From assembly GCF_050717535.1 (NCBI RefSeq), contig NZ_JBOITM010000070.1, positions 1-64,000 of the forward strand: 64,000 nt of DNA. The letters run 5' to 3'. Below are positions 8,104 to 17,038 of this stretch, piece by piece. A program made the position numbers and the translations under genes. Within the stretch, counting starts at the first letter, position 1; each line of letters starts with the position of its first letter. This DNA comes from Clostridium_AD sp050717535. GTDB lineage: Bacteria; Bacillota; Clostridia; Clostridiales; Clostridiaceae. A model generated the notes under the pieces. It was not told the origin of the DNA and searched no databases. It saw only the letters and a program-made list of their open reading frames with translations.

Positions 8104-10542
8104 TTAACTACCCATTTTCACTTCTATTTTATGCTCAGAGCCATCACCAAACACAGGTAGTGTCTTCCCTTCTATAGCCACTCCATCTATTTTTATCAAT
8201 TTAACACCGCTACAAACATGCTCAGGATTTTTAACTTCAATATTATATATATCTCCTCTATATACTCTCTTAATTTCAAAACCATTACATGCACTTGGAA
8301 TGCAAGGATTTACACTAAGGCCATCATATTCTGGCTTTACTCCTAATATAAACTGAGTAATTGCAAAATAATTCCATGCTGCGGTTCCCGTAAGCCAAGA
8401 ATTTTTAGCTTCTCCATGCCTTGTTGCATCTTTTCCTGCTACCATTTGTGAATAAACATAGGGCTCTGTTTTATGAATCTCGCTTATGTCTTCAACAAAG
8501 GCTGGAGCTATCTTCTTATATACTTCGTATGCTCTATCCCCTCTACCTAAAACTGTTTCAGCGATCATTATCCATGGATTATTGTGACAGAATATACCCC
8601 CATTTTCTTTATATCCTGGTGGATAAGATGAAATTTCACCAAGTTTTACATCATATTTGCTGTATGATGGAGTCTGAAGCATAATACCATATTTAGTATC
8701 TAATCTTTCCGCAACAGAATCTAAGGCTTTCAATGCTAATCCCTCTTCTACACCAATACCTGCCATTACGCACAAACCCTGTGATTCAATATATATCTGA
8801 CCCTCTTCACATTCTTTACTCCCCACTTTATTTCCAAAAGCATCATATGCTCTTAAAAACCAATCTCCATCAAAACCTTTTTCTATGACTGCCTTTCTCA
8901 TTTCATCAATGTGCTTTTGGGCTATTATAGCTTCTTTATTTAAGCCTCGCCTCTTGCATAGCTCTACATATTCAGGTCCAATAAAAACAAACATTCCAGC
9001 TATTAGTACTGATTCCGCAACTCTACCATCTGGATCTCCAAAGGTTTGAAAAGATTCATCAGGTTCTTTAGAAAAACAATTTAAATTCAAACAATCATTC
9101 CAGTCAGCTCTTCCGATTAGCGGAAGTCCATTAGGTCCAAGATTATTAATAACATGATAGAAAGAACGTTTTAAATGCTCCATTAAGGTTCCTTTTATAT
9201 TCTCGTCACAATTAAAAGCCACTTGTTCATTAAGTATATTAAAATCTCCAGTTTCTTTTATATAAGCTGCCACACCTAAAATTAGCCATAATGGATCATC
9301 ATTAAACCCTCCGCCAATTTCAGTGTTACCCTTTTTAGTTAATGGCTGGTATTGATGATAAGCTCCACCGTCTTCAAATTGTATTGCAGCTATGTCTAAT
9401 ATCCTTTCTCTTGCTCTACCCGGAATTTGATGCACAAATCCAAGTAGATCTTGATTTGAGTCCCTGAATCCCATGCCTCTTCCAATTCCTGACTCAAAAT
9501 ATGAAGCACTTCTAGACATATTAAAAGTTACCATACACTGATAGGGATTCCATATGTTAACCATGCGATTTAACTTATCATCCTCACTTTTTATAATGTA
9601 TTTTGATAATAAATTTAGCCAATATTTATTTAAAGCTTCTAACCCTTCTTCAACTTGAATATCCGTACTAAATTTTGCTATCATAGACTTAGCCTTTGTC
9701 TTATTAATAATACCAGGACTTTCCCACTTTTCTTCCTCTTCATTTTCTACATATCCAATTATGAAAATCAAACTTGTTTCTTCACCTGGTTTAAGTGTTA
9801 ATACCTTACTATGAGATGCTATGGGTGACCATCCACTGGCTACTGAATTATTAGATTTACCAACTGTCACAGTTTGGGGCGCATCAAATCCATTATATAA
9901 TCCAAGAAATGATTCTCTATCACTATCAAATCCATCTACCTCTGTATTAACTGAGTAAAATGAATAATGATTACGTCTTTCTCTATATTCTGTTTTATGG
10001 TAAATTACAGAATGATCTATTTCAACCTCTCCAGTACTAAAATTTCTTTGAAAGTTTGTCATATCATCATAGGCATTCCATAAGCAAAACTCAATAAATG
10101 AAAAAACTGTAATTTCCTTAGAATCATTTGAAGTATTTTTTATTTTAAGCCTATTCACCTCTCCCTGATATTTTAAAGGTACAAACATTAATTGTTCTAC
10201 TTCAATACCATTTCTTTCACTTTTAATTTTAGTGTATCCGAGTCCATGCCTACATTCATAGGAGTCTAATTCAGTTTTCACTGGCATATAGCCTGGTGTC
10301 CACACATCTCCACCGTCATTTATATAATAATATCTTCCCCCATTATCCACAGGTGCACTATTATATCTATATCTAGTTAACCTTCGAAGCCTAGCATCCT
10401 TATAAAAGCAATACCCACCACCGGTATTTGAAACTAGCGAAAAAAAGTCCTCCGTTCCGAGATAATTAATCCAAGGATAAGGAGTTTTAGGTGTAGTTAT
10501 AACATATTCTTTTTTAAAATCATCAAAATAACCAAATTTCAT
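8104..10542 (-). CDS. cbpA: Cellobiose phosphorylase (GH94)
   Basis: An 812-residue cytoplasmic enzyme that splits cellobiose with phosphate into glucose-1-phosphate and glucose, saving one ATP. Length and sequence agree closely with clostridial cellobiose phosphorylases as I remember them: the N terminus with TPYPWINYLGT (20-30), FRDSNQDLLGF (359-369), and GRADWNDCLN around the catalytic acid (Asp480 to Asp483). Cellodextrin phosphorylases are longer, which favours cellobiose as substrate. It is the first gene of the cluster and has an operator-like palindrome in its promoter. Confidence 0.93.
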   Translation of the reverse strand: MKFGYFDDFKKEYVITTPKTPYPWINYLGTEDFFSLVSNTGGGYCFYKDARLRRLTRYRYNSAPVDNGGRYYYINDGGDVWTPGYMPVKTELDSYECRHGLGYTKIKSERNGIEVEQLMFVPLKYQGEVNRLKIKNTSNDSKEITVFSFIEFCLWNAYDDMTNFQRNFSTGEVEIDHSVIYHKTEYRERRNHYSFYSVNTEVDGFDSDRESFLGLYNGFDAPQTVTVGKSNNSVASGWSPIASHSKVLTLKPGEETSLIFIIGYVENEEEEKWESPGIINKTKAKSMIAKFSTDIQVEEGLEALNKYWLNLLSKYIIKSEDDKLNRMVNIWNPYQCMVTFNMSRSASYFESGIGRGMGFRDSNQDLLGFVHQIPGRARERILDIAAIQFEDGGAYHQYQPLTKKGNTEIGGGFNDDPLWLILGVAAYIKETGDFNILNEQVAFNCDENIKGTLMEHLKRSFYHVINNLGPNGLPLIGRADWNDCLNLNCFSKEPDESFQTFGDPDGRVAESVLIAGMFVFIGPEYVELCKRRGLNKEAIIAQKHIDEMRKAVIEKGFDGDWFLRAYDAFGNKVGSKECEEGQIYIESQGLCVMAGIGVEEGLALKALDSVAERLDTKYGIMLQTPSYSKYDVKLGEISSYPPGYKENGGIFCHNNPWIMIAETVLGRGDRAYEVYKKIAPAFVEDISEIHKTEPYVYSQMVAGKDATRHGEAKNSWLTGTAAWNYFAITQFILGVKPEYDGLSVNPCIPSACNGFEIKRVYRGDIYNIEVKNPEHVCSGVKLIKIDGVAIEGKTLPVFGDGSEHKIEVKMGS

Positions 10543-10636
10543 TGTTCATCCCCCCTATATTTGTACAATTCTATTTTATATAGAATCCATAAATATATCA
10601 ATTATCATAGGAGCTAGAATTACCTCTACTACTTAG

Positions 10637-10661
10637 ATTATATTTAATTAACGCGCGTTTT
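10637..10661 (-). promoter_or_regulatory. cbpA promoter with operator-like palindrome
   Basis: On the minus strand a TATAAT (10642-10637) is preceded immediately by AAAACGCGCGTTAA (10661-10648), whose centre AACGCGCGTT is a perfect palindrome. A repressor bound there would cover the space between -35 and -10. The -35 itself is poor. Confidence 0.55.
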
Positions 10662-10762
10662 TAAGATATTTTACAGTTTCTTAAGTTTATTTAAAAAGAT
10701 ACAGAATACACCTAAGTATATTCTGTTAGACTAAGAATAAGTACAACATATAATATAAATGC

Positions 10763-11656
10763 TTATGCTCTAGAGTATTTAAGAAACCCTTCATCTATAT
10801 TTAATACTAACCTTCCAGTTTCATTTAAATATTCCACATAAGATCCTAACATTCTTTCTATCATAGTATATTTATATTTACTATTTACATGAATATTAAA
10901 CTTTTTAATAACCGCCTTCAAAATATCGTCCCTTGTCATAGCAGAATCTATGACATCATATACTCTTGTAGCTCTATTTTTATAGAAATCTATATTGTCA
11001 GTTATAAGTTTTGTAATATCATCGAACATCCCTTTGTGTGCCACTACATATTTACTACAACTTAAGTCATAGAGCTTTAGTTTACTCTTCAAGTCTTCAC
11101 TGAGTATAAAAGCATAGGGCATTTTAGCCCCCCTCATAACTTCATAGCTTATAAGTGCATCTCCTAAGTATGCAACATCATCGGGTGTAATAATACATAC
11201 ATGTGCTGGACTGTGCCCTGGTGTATGAATAATTTTAAATTCAATACCCTGAACAGATACTATATCTTGGTTATCCAAAATCATAATATCTGTTTTACAG
11301 ACCATATGGCCAAAATGCTCCGTAACCTCGGATAATGTTTGGCTATTATAATAAAGCTTTAAATTCATTGTGGAACTACAAATAAGAGCTTCATAGGCTG
11401 GCATAGCTATAATACAGTTATATTTTTCCTTGAAATAAGCATTATTCCCTACATGATCTACATGAGCATGAGTACATATTATACCAACTACCACAAGGTT
11501 GTTTCTTTCTAAAATTTCATCTATTCCTTCTCTTTCTCCATTGGCCCATCCTGAATCAAGCATAATAATTTCCTTTTGATTAATTTTATAAAAAGGTATG
11601 TATAACATGCCGGTATCAATACAAAATGTATTCCCCTTAATTTCTTTTATTTCCAT
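10763..11656 (-). CDS. Metallo-beta-lactamase-fold hydrolase
   Basis: A 297-residue cytoplasmic protein. THAHVDH (62-68) is the metal-binding HxHxDH motif, followed by HTPGHSPAH and the aspartate in YLGDAL. These mark a glyoxalase-II-like di-metal hydrolase, but the substrate cannot be told. The C-terminal hundred residues look like a helical winged domain often found in this subgroup. It is monocistronic. The start codon lacks an ordinary Shine-Dalgarno site and is preceded by the leader shared with the MYG1 gene. Confidence 0.8.
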   Translation of the reverse strand: MEIKEIKGNTFCIDTGMLYIPFYKINQKEIIMLDSGWANGEREGIDEILERNNLVVVGIICTHAHVDHVGNNAYFKEKYNCIIAMPAYEALICSSTMNLKLYYNSQTLSEVTEHFGHMVCKTDIMILDNQDIVSVQGIEFKIIHTPGHSPAHVCIITPDDVAYLGDALISYEVMRGAKMPYAFILSEDLKSKLKLYDLSCSKYVVAHKGMFDDITKLITDNIDFYKNRATRVYDVIDSAMTRDDILKAVIKKFNIHVNSKYKYTMIERMLGSYVEYLNETGRLVLNIDEGFLKYSRA

Positions 11657-11718
11657 ATTTTCTTTAGTGAGAGAGTGTGCTATAAGTACACAAAAACACT
11701 AAATACCACTTCCTTTCT
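11657..11718 (-). promoter_or_regulatory. Shared leader element, copy 1 (before MBL gene)
   Basis: On the minus strand the leader runs from GAAAGGAAGTG to CACTCTCTCACTAAAGA and ends 3-4 bases before the ATG. Both ends are nearly identical to the leader before the MYG1 gene at 14892-14957, while the centre varies. The GGAAGTG is too far (about 50 bases) to be the gene's own ribosome site. An RNA regulatory element, a short leader peptide, or a shared protein-binding site are possible. Confidence 0.55.
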
Positions 11719-11902
11719 TATCTATTCTTTTATGTGCATTCCCTGTTAATGGATATTACAAGAATTAATGATTAATTTCAATCATTAATAAACATATACT
11801 CGATTATATCAAAGTTTCAACATTGTTTCCATATAAACGCATTATTACTGAGCAATGCCATTGTATACAACTTATAACCAAACTAATTTCAATCAAAAGA
11901 GA

Positions 11903-11942
11903 AAGTCCCCTATAACAGATTATAAACTGCCATAGGGAACTT
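11903..11942 (-). terminator. Terminator downstream of sstT
   Basis: On the minus strand AAGTTCCCTATGGCAG pairs, with two G-U wobbles, with the complementary arm ending in AGGGGACTT, and U-rich sequence follows. It lies about 60 bases after the sstT stop. No other feature was seen in 11719-12004. Confidence 0.65.
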
Positions 11943-12004
11943 CAGTAGGTGTAAAAACAACACTATAATTTAATTTTTATTTATTAATAATGTGTTTTTC
12001 TTAT

Positions 12005-13249
12005 TTATGCCACTTTTTTCTTGATAGTAATATCTTTTCCTTCTTTACGCCACTTAGCAAATTCAGCTGTTGCTGTGAAAAGTGCATCTGTAGATGAGTT
12101 AAGTGCTGTTTCGCAAGAGTCTTGTAAAACACCTACGATAAATCCTACACCAACTACCTTCATAGCAATATCATTTGGAATCCCAAATAAGCTAGCCGCA
12201 AGAGGAATCAGTAGAAGTGAACCACCAGCTACACCTGAAGCACCGCAAGCGGAAACAGCAGACAGAATGCTTAGGATAAGTGCAGTAGGCATATCTACTT
12301 CAATACCAAGTGTGTGAACCGCCGCCAGTGTCAAGACACTAATAGTAACAGCTGCACCCGCCATATTGATAGTAGCACCTAATGGAATAGATACTGAATA
12401 AGTATCCTTATCTAAACCTAAACTTTCACATAAACTCATATTTACAGGAATGTTTGCAGCTGAACTACGTGTAAAGAATGCTGTAATACCACTTTCCCTT
12501 AAGCATTTAAGTACAAGTGGGTATGGGTTTTGACGAATATTTACGTATACAATGATTGGATTGACAACAAGAGCCATAAATACCATACATCCAACCAAAA
12601 GTGCAAGTAAATTTCCATAACTGAGTAATGCAGAAACACCATTTGTAGCAATAGCATCAAATACAAGACCCATTATTCCCAATGGTGCAAAGTCAATTAC
12701 CCATCTAACCATTTGAGTTAATGCATCTGAAAAATTAGTAATCATGTCTTTTGTAGAATCAGGAGCATTTTTTAAAGCAACTCCAAGAAGTAATGCCCAA
12801 GCCAAAATGCCGATATAATTTGCATTAAAAAGTGCTTTTACTGGGTTATCAACAACATTCATAAGTAATGCTTTGAGAACTTCTACCACACCACCCGGCG
12901 GCGCTGTCACACTCTGAGCACTCCCTGCAAGTGTTAAAGTTATTGGGAATATAAAACTTGCAACAACCGCCACAAGTCCCGCTAAAAATGTTCCTAAAAG
13001 ATAAAGAACTATAATCGATTTCATATTGGTCTCATGACCACTCTTATGTTGAGATATAGCCGACATTACCAAGAAGAATACCAATATTGGTGCAATCGCT
13101 TTCAAAGCACCTACAAATAAAGAACCAAAAATAATGACAGGTTTTGCTTGTTGTGGAATCGTTACAGCTAATACAATACCAATAACTAACCCAATAATTA
13201 TTCGTTTTACTAGACTCATTTTATTCCAACTATTCATTAGCTTTTTCAT
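12005..13249 (-). CDS. sstT: Serine/threonine:Na+ symporter SstT
   Basis: A membrane protein of the dicarboxylate/amino acid:cation symporter family, about 414 residues from the chosen start, with eight or so hydrophobic segments and re-entrant loops. The motifs AFFTRSSAANIPVNM, GATINMAGAA and SACGASGVAGGSLLLIP are typical of SstT, which imports serine and threonine with Na+. I chose the ATG at 13249 because GGAGG lies at ideal spacing; the longer frame starting at 13294 would place the ribosome site inside the gene. It is monocistronic. Confidence 0.9.
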   Translation of the reverse strand: MKKLMNSWNKMSLVKRIIIGLVIGIVLAVTIPQQAKPVIIFGSLFVGALKAIAPILVFFLVMSAISQHKSGHETNMKSIIVLYLLGTFLAGLVAVVASFIFPITLTLAGSAQSVTAPPGGVVEVLKALLMNVVDNPVKALFNANYIGILAWALLLGVALKNAPDSTKDMITNFSDALTQMVRWVIDFAPLGIMGLVFDAIATNGVSALLSYGNLLALLVGCMVFMALVVNPIIVYVNIRQNPYPLVLKCLRESGITAFFTRSSAANIPVNMSLCESLGLDKDTYSVSIPLGATINMAGAAVTISVLTLAAVHTLGIEVDMPTALILSILSAVSACGASGVAGGSLLLIPLAASLFGIPNDIAMKVVGVGFIVGVLQDSCETALNSSTDALFTATAEFAKWRKEGKDITIKKKVA

Positions 13250-13561
13250 AATCTTTTTCCTCCTATAGTTTATGATAAAAACGAAACTGCGCACAGTCGC
13301 TTTAGATGTCTACTATGGACTAGTTATGCCTAATAAACCTGTGATAAAAGTATTTTACCACAAATCACAACACATGTGAAGTAAATATTAAATGTGATTA
13401 AAGATATTCTTTTGCACAATAGTGTTACTTATCCCTTTGTTTCAAATATAATGATTTTATACCACAAAATGCTTTGTTTTGATTAAACCTTCATCATTAC
13501 TAAGGAAGATTATAACCCTTCCCTTTTCAATTTTACATTCAATTTTAATAAAAATATTGTA
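13250..13561. other. Intergenic region between sstT and tRNA-Leu
   Basis: About 310 bases holding the sstT leader and promoter (not clearly located). No T-box or amino-acid riboswitch signature was recognised on either strand. Confidence 0.35.
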
Positions 13562-13593
13562 TTGACATGTATACAATTAAATGGTATTATAAT
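13562..13593 (+). promoter_or_regulatory. Promoter of tRNA-Leu(UAG)
   Basis: A consensus TTGACA (13562-13567) is followed after 17 bases by TATTAT (13585-13590), overlapping a TATAAT. It lies about 45 bases before the mature tRNA 5' end. Confidence 0.75.
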
Positions 13594-13634
13594 TTAAATT
13601 AATGGAATTTAATTACCCCAAGTGTCCCTACTAT

Positions 13635-13719
13635 GCAGATGTGGCGGAATTGGCAGACGCACTAGACTTAGGATCTAGCGCTTTACGGCATGCAGGTTCA
13701 ATTCCTGTCATCTGCACCA
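13635..13719 (+). tRNA. tRNA-Leu (anticodon UAG)
   Basis: An 85-base tRNA with encoded CCA. The acceptor arm GCAGATG pairs with CATCTGC. The anticodon stem CTAGA/TCTAG encloses CTTAGGA, giving anticodon TAG. The D-loop GGAATTGGCAGAC and the T-arm GCAGGTTCAATTCCTGT are standard, and the long variable arm expected of a leucine tRNA is present. Confidence 0.97.
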
Positions 13720-13751
13720 AAAAAGCAGTCATTTTATGACTGCTTTTTTTA
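13720..13751. terminator. Bidirectional terminator after tRNA-Leu(UAG)
   Basis: Arms AAAAGCAGTCAT and ATGACTGCTTTT flank a TTT loop, with U-runs in both directions. It ends the tRNA transcript and would also stop minus-strand transcripts coming from the M-box. Confidence 0.9.
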
Positions 13752-13810
13752 TTATCAAATTTATTTTTGTACCATTTAATTAAAACCCTAACATTTGCAT
13801 TATCTAGAGA

Positions 13811-13980
13811 GGAAAAAATAGCTCATCTCCACTCGTTGAGTTTTAGCACTGTACAGCTTAGAGATTTGTTCCTCAGCTACATTAAGTAAAACCTTAATCC
13901 GGTAATACCTGCTGACCCGTTGGTGTCTCTCGATATTTCTGGGCAGTAGCATGTATCTTATACAGTATCCTCACCTAACA
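13811..13980 (-). ncRNA. M-box (ykoK) Mg2+ riboswitch without a target gene
   Basis: On the minus strand the conserved M-box blocks appear in order: GTTAGGTGAGG, GATACATGCTACTGCCCAG, AAATATCGAGAGACACCAA, GGGTCAGCAGGTATTACCGG, then GTGCTAAAACTCAACGAG near the 3' end. A possible expression-platform hairpin (CTCA/TGAG) is followed by six U residues at 13818-13813. The family normally controls mgtE- or mgtA-type Mg2+ transporter genes. Here the aptamer begins 14 bases after the MYG1 stop codon, and only a tRNA terminator and antisense tRNA follow. No separate promoter was found, so it is probably part of the MYG1 mRNA 3' region. Confidence 0.9.
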
Positions 13981-13994
13981 AGAATATTAAATTG

Positions 13995-14891
13995 TTACAT
14001 TGACAATTTTGCTATTTTTAAAGCACTTTCCAAGCTTTTAGCTGATGCTATAAATCCTGCACTATGACAAAATATAGCATCATCTATTTTAATTATAGAA
14101 TTTATTTCTTCACTTGATTTTCCTCTAATTAATTCTAATAAATCTTTTCTTGCTTCAAAAGTATCAGCAGTTTTCTTTACGGTCTGAATCTTATACTCTG
14201 CATTATTATCATCTGGAGAAATAACGAACAATACCTCGTTATTAATATCTATTTTAAATAACTGTTGAAGCCAAGGGCAACCCTTCTTTAAAACCATTAT
14301 TTCATTAATATTTCTACTTTGAAATGCCTCATTTACTATAATCCTTGCTTTTATAACAGAAACTTGCCTACTTATTAATCTCTTTATAACCTGAGTAGCA
14401 TACAGAACAGCTTCCATAAACGCATCATCCTTGGATGAGTCAGAATCCCATGTAGGATTAAATCCTTGGATAATATCGCTTATGGATGTTACTTTAATTT
14501 CTGATTTTATATCTATGCCATTATCTGTAGCATCAATGCCCTGTACTAAATTTTTATCGATATAATCAAAAATCGACATTATATCCACTTCGTCAAAATC
14601 CGAGTTAAACTTTTGTATTACTCTGGATCCAAATTCCCTCCAAACTAAACCACAAGCAGCATAAGGAATATTATTTTCTCTTACTTCCTTATTTAATTGG
14701 TGATGATCAAATTCTCCTAGGGATATATCATAAACAAAGTCTAGTTTGCTAAGTATATTTTCATCTCTTGTTCTCGTTACCTTTATATCCCCTAATATTA
14801 GACTAAGTATAGCTGTAGCCATAACATCATCTGCATGAAATTTACCACTATGTGTTCCTAAAGTTTTAATATTCTTTTCATTAATCATCAT
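13995..14891 (-). CDS. MYG1-family metal-dependent hydrolase
   Basis: A 298-residue protein of the MYG1 family, related to DHH phosphoesterases. It shows THSGKFHADDVMA (13-25) with the metal-binding His and Asp residues and EFDHHQ near residue 61, the DHH-like motif. Eukaryotic MYG1 has been described as a 3'-5' RNA exonuclease; the bacterial role is unclear. The start (ATGATG) lacks a good Shine-Dalgarno site and is preceded by the leader shared with the MBL gene. The transcript appears to continue into an M-box riboswitch. Confidence 0.88.
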   Translation of the reverse strand: MMINEKNIKTLGTHSGKFHADDVMATAILSLILGDIKVTRTRDENILSKLDFVYDISLGEFDHHQLNKEVRENNIPYAACGLVWREFGSRVIQKFNSDFDEVDIMSIFDYIDKNLVQGIDATDNGIDIKSEIKVTSISDIIQGFNPTWDSDSSKDDAFMEAVLYATQVIKRLISRQVSVIKARIIVNEAFQSRNINEIMVLKKGCPWLQQLFKIDINNEVLFVISPDDNNAEYKIQTVKKTADTFEARKDLLELIRGKSSEEINSIIKIDDAIFCHSAGFIASAKSLESALKIAKLSM

Positions 14892-14957
14892 TTATCTTTA
14901 GTGAGAGAGTGTATAACAAGTACCAAACCCCCACCAAAATTCACTTCCTTTCTTTTT
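14892..14957 (-). promoter_or_regulatory. Shared leader element, copy 2 (before MYG1 gene)
   Basis: On the minus strand it has the same ends as the leader at 11657-11718: AAGAAAGGAAGTG at the 5' side and CACTCTCTCACTAAAGA just before the start codon, with GTACTT in the centre. The spacing is conserved to within a base or two, although the middle differs. The remaining part of the interval up to 15222 shows no gene. Confidence 0.55.
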
Positions 14958-15222
14958 ATACTATTAATCCTATAACTCATTAATTTATTATTATATCACA
15001 ACAGTTGATTATTTGCCTATAGACTTTCTTAAATATATCTGTGTTACACTCAATATTTTTTTGCAAGATTTAATAATTTTGTTGAAATATAAATAAATAT
15101 TTTTTGTTAATAATGTCACAATTTTACATAAAAATGTCATAGCTTATAATATACTTTAAAGGGTCATTTGAAATATATTAAAAGATAACTTATATTAAAA
15201 AGAGGAACGGGGGTATAAAAAT

Positions 15223-15570
15223 ATGGAGTTAAATGAATTAGAAAGTCAGATATTAATTGACATTTATGATGCCGATATGTTACCAGGAATGTCACTTGAC
15301 ATTGAGAATTTTAAATTAAAAGAGGCGGACCCAAAAGAGAAAAAGCAAGAATTTGCTTTCTATTTAGGTAAATTAAAAAAATTAGGCTTTATAAAATATG
15401 AAGAAAAAGATGCCTTTTTAAAAGGTGGAATTCGTAGCATTAAGTATAATAATAATATAACTACGATTAATGAAGATAAAGTACACATAGATTCAAAAGG
15501 AATAAAATTAGTAGAATGGTATAACCACAGTAATTTAGCAATTCAAAAAAACGAATACAAATGTGGCTAA
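15223..15570 (+). CDS. Small winged-helix-like protein, YjcQ-like
   Basis: A 115-residue cytoplasmic protein with no signal peptide. The pattern of helices followed by a basic wing (KLKKLGFIKYEE, then a strand-rich segment and a final helix) resembles YjcQ-type winged-helix proteins of Firmicutes. I do not recognise a function. The start follows a GGGGG ribosome site. It is monocistronic with its own terminator, between MYG1 and the potassium channel. Confidence 0.6.
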   Translation: MELNELESQILIDIYDADMLPGMSLDIENFKLKEADPKEKKQEFAFYLGKLKKLGFIKYEEKDAFLKGGIRSIKYNNNITTINEDKVHIDSKGIKLVEWYNHSNLAIQKNEYKCG

Positions 15571-15643
15571 AAAAATTAGCATAGACAATGTTAAATATAG
15601 CATGTCATTATTCAACATCTTAAAAAATAGCTTAACAATATAA

Positions 15644-15675
15644 ACAAAAGAATTCCAATGATGGAATTCTTTTGT
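15644..15675 (+). terminator. Terminator after the YjcQ-like gene
   Basis: Fourteen-base arms (15644-15657 and 15662-15675) pair perfectly around ATGA. The arm ends in a U-rich stretch and more U follows. Confidence 0.75.
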
Positions 15676-15782
15676 TCTTTGAGGAGTTGTTGCATTTAAG
15701 CTTAAAATAAGTTAAATTCCATGTTTATACATTTTACTTTTTGTGGTATAATTATTAAAATTATACCACAGGGGGTAAAGCT

Positions 15783-16802
15783 ATGGAAAGTAACCGTAAA
15801 TTTAATTTTGTAGTCTCCATATTACTAGCTTTAATCCTCACAGGAACAATAGGTTATAAATTTTTACTAGATGTTAGCATTGTAGATGCATTGTACATGA
15901 CCATTATAACAATATCAACCGTAGGGTACGCAGAAGTGGCTACTATGAATCCAGATGCTAAGCTTTTCACAATATTTATTATTTTATTTAGTTTAGGTAC
16001 TGTTGGGTATTTATTTACAAGTATTGTATCTTCATTTTTAGAAGGAGATTTAAAAGATGCATGGAGGAGGCGACGTATGGAATCACAGATAACTAAGTTA
16101 AAAGACCATTATATAATATGTGGTGCAGGAGAAACAGCACAAAATGCCATAAAGCAATTCAAAAGAAGTAATGTTCCTTTTATTGTAATAGATAATGAGG
16201 AAGAAAAAATAAATGAATTAATAGAAGACAAAATCCATGCTATCCATGGAGATCCAACGGAGGAAGATGTATTAGATAAAGCAAGAATAAAATATGCAAA
16301 AGGTCTTATATCTTGTTTACCTAAGGATTCTGAAAATGTATATACAGTTTTAACTGCAAGGGAAATGAATAGTAATTTATATATTGTGTCTCGATCTATA
16401 AACAAAAATGCAGAGGGGAGGCTCAAAAAAGCAGGTGCAAACAATACAATTTCTCCAAATGAAATAGGCGGAACTAGAATGGCAGCATTGATGCTCAGAC
16501 CTACTGTTATTGCTTTTTTAGATATAATAACCCATGCTGGAGATGTAGTTTTAGACTTAGAAGATGTTGTTATTTGTGAGAATTCTATTATATTAAACAA
16601 GAGTCTTTGTGAAATAAAAATTCCGGAAAAAACTGGGCTAATAGTTCTAGCCATTAAAAAGTATAATAGTGAAAAATTAGTCTTTAATCCTAGTTCTGAT
16701 GAAATTTTAAAATTAGGTGATACTATGGTAGTTCTAGGAACAGAAGTTCAGGTAATTTTACTTAGAAAAATTGCAAATGACATAGGAAAAAGGTGTTTCT
16801 GA
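15783..16802 (+). CDS. TrkA-N (RCK) domain potassium channel
   Basis: A 339-residue MthK-like channel. A first membrane helix (about 9-28) is followed by a pore helix and selectivity filter (TVGYA, 46-50), and a second membrane helix (about 62-83). A cytoplasmic RCK domain begins at HYIICGAGETAQ (109-120), with the Rossmann GxGxxA, and the end resembles TrkA-C. RCK domains gate the pore in response to Ca2+, nucleotides or other ligands. The filter reads GYAE where GYGD or GYGE is usual. A strong GGGGG ribosome site precedes the start. Confidence 0.88.
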   Translation: MESNRKFNFVVSILLALILTGTIGYKFLLDVSIVDALYMTIITISTVGYAEVATMNPDAKLFTIFIILFSLGTVGYLFTSIVSSFLEGDLKDAWRRRRMESQITKLKDHYIICGAGETAQNAIKQFKRSNVPFIVIDNEEEKINELIEDKIHAIHGDPTEEDVLDKARIKYAKGLISCLPKDSENVYTVLTAREMNSNLYIVSRSINKNAEGRLKKAGANNTISPNEIGGTRMAALMLRPTVIAFLDIITHAGDVVLDLEDVVICENSIILNKSLCEIKIPEKTGLIVLAIKKYNSEKLVFNPSSDEILKLGDTMVVLGTEVQVILLRKIANDIGKRCF

Positions 16803-17038
16803 TTTTATATTTTTAACCCATCCACATTTTCCTTGAAACCTTATGATATAATATTAACTATACCATTCACCTGCCATACAATCATATTATAGTAATATTT
16901 AGGTACATTTCATTTACATATATACGTTTAAATGGTAAGATGGTTAAGATGATTAAATATTTACCAATAGTTTTGCAAAATAAATACACATTTTCATATT
17001 AACAAAAGTAATTGGTTAACAATTAGATCACCATTTAT

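Noticed and set aside
13250..13561. Possible T-box or amino-acid riboswitch before sstT.
   Set aside because: The conserved T-box bulge and specifier-loop sequences are not present on the minus strand.
16109..16654. A 181-codon frame on the minus strand inside the potassium channel gene.
   Set aside because: It is antisense to a well-supported RCK channel, has no ribosome site, and its composition is a mirror of the channel coding sequence.
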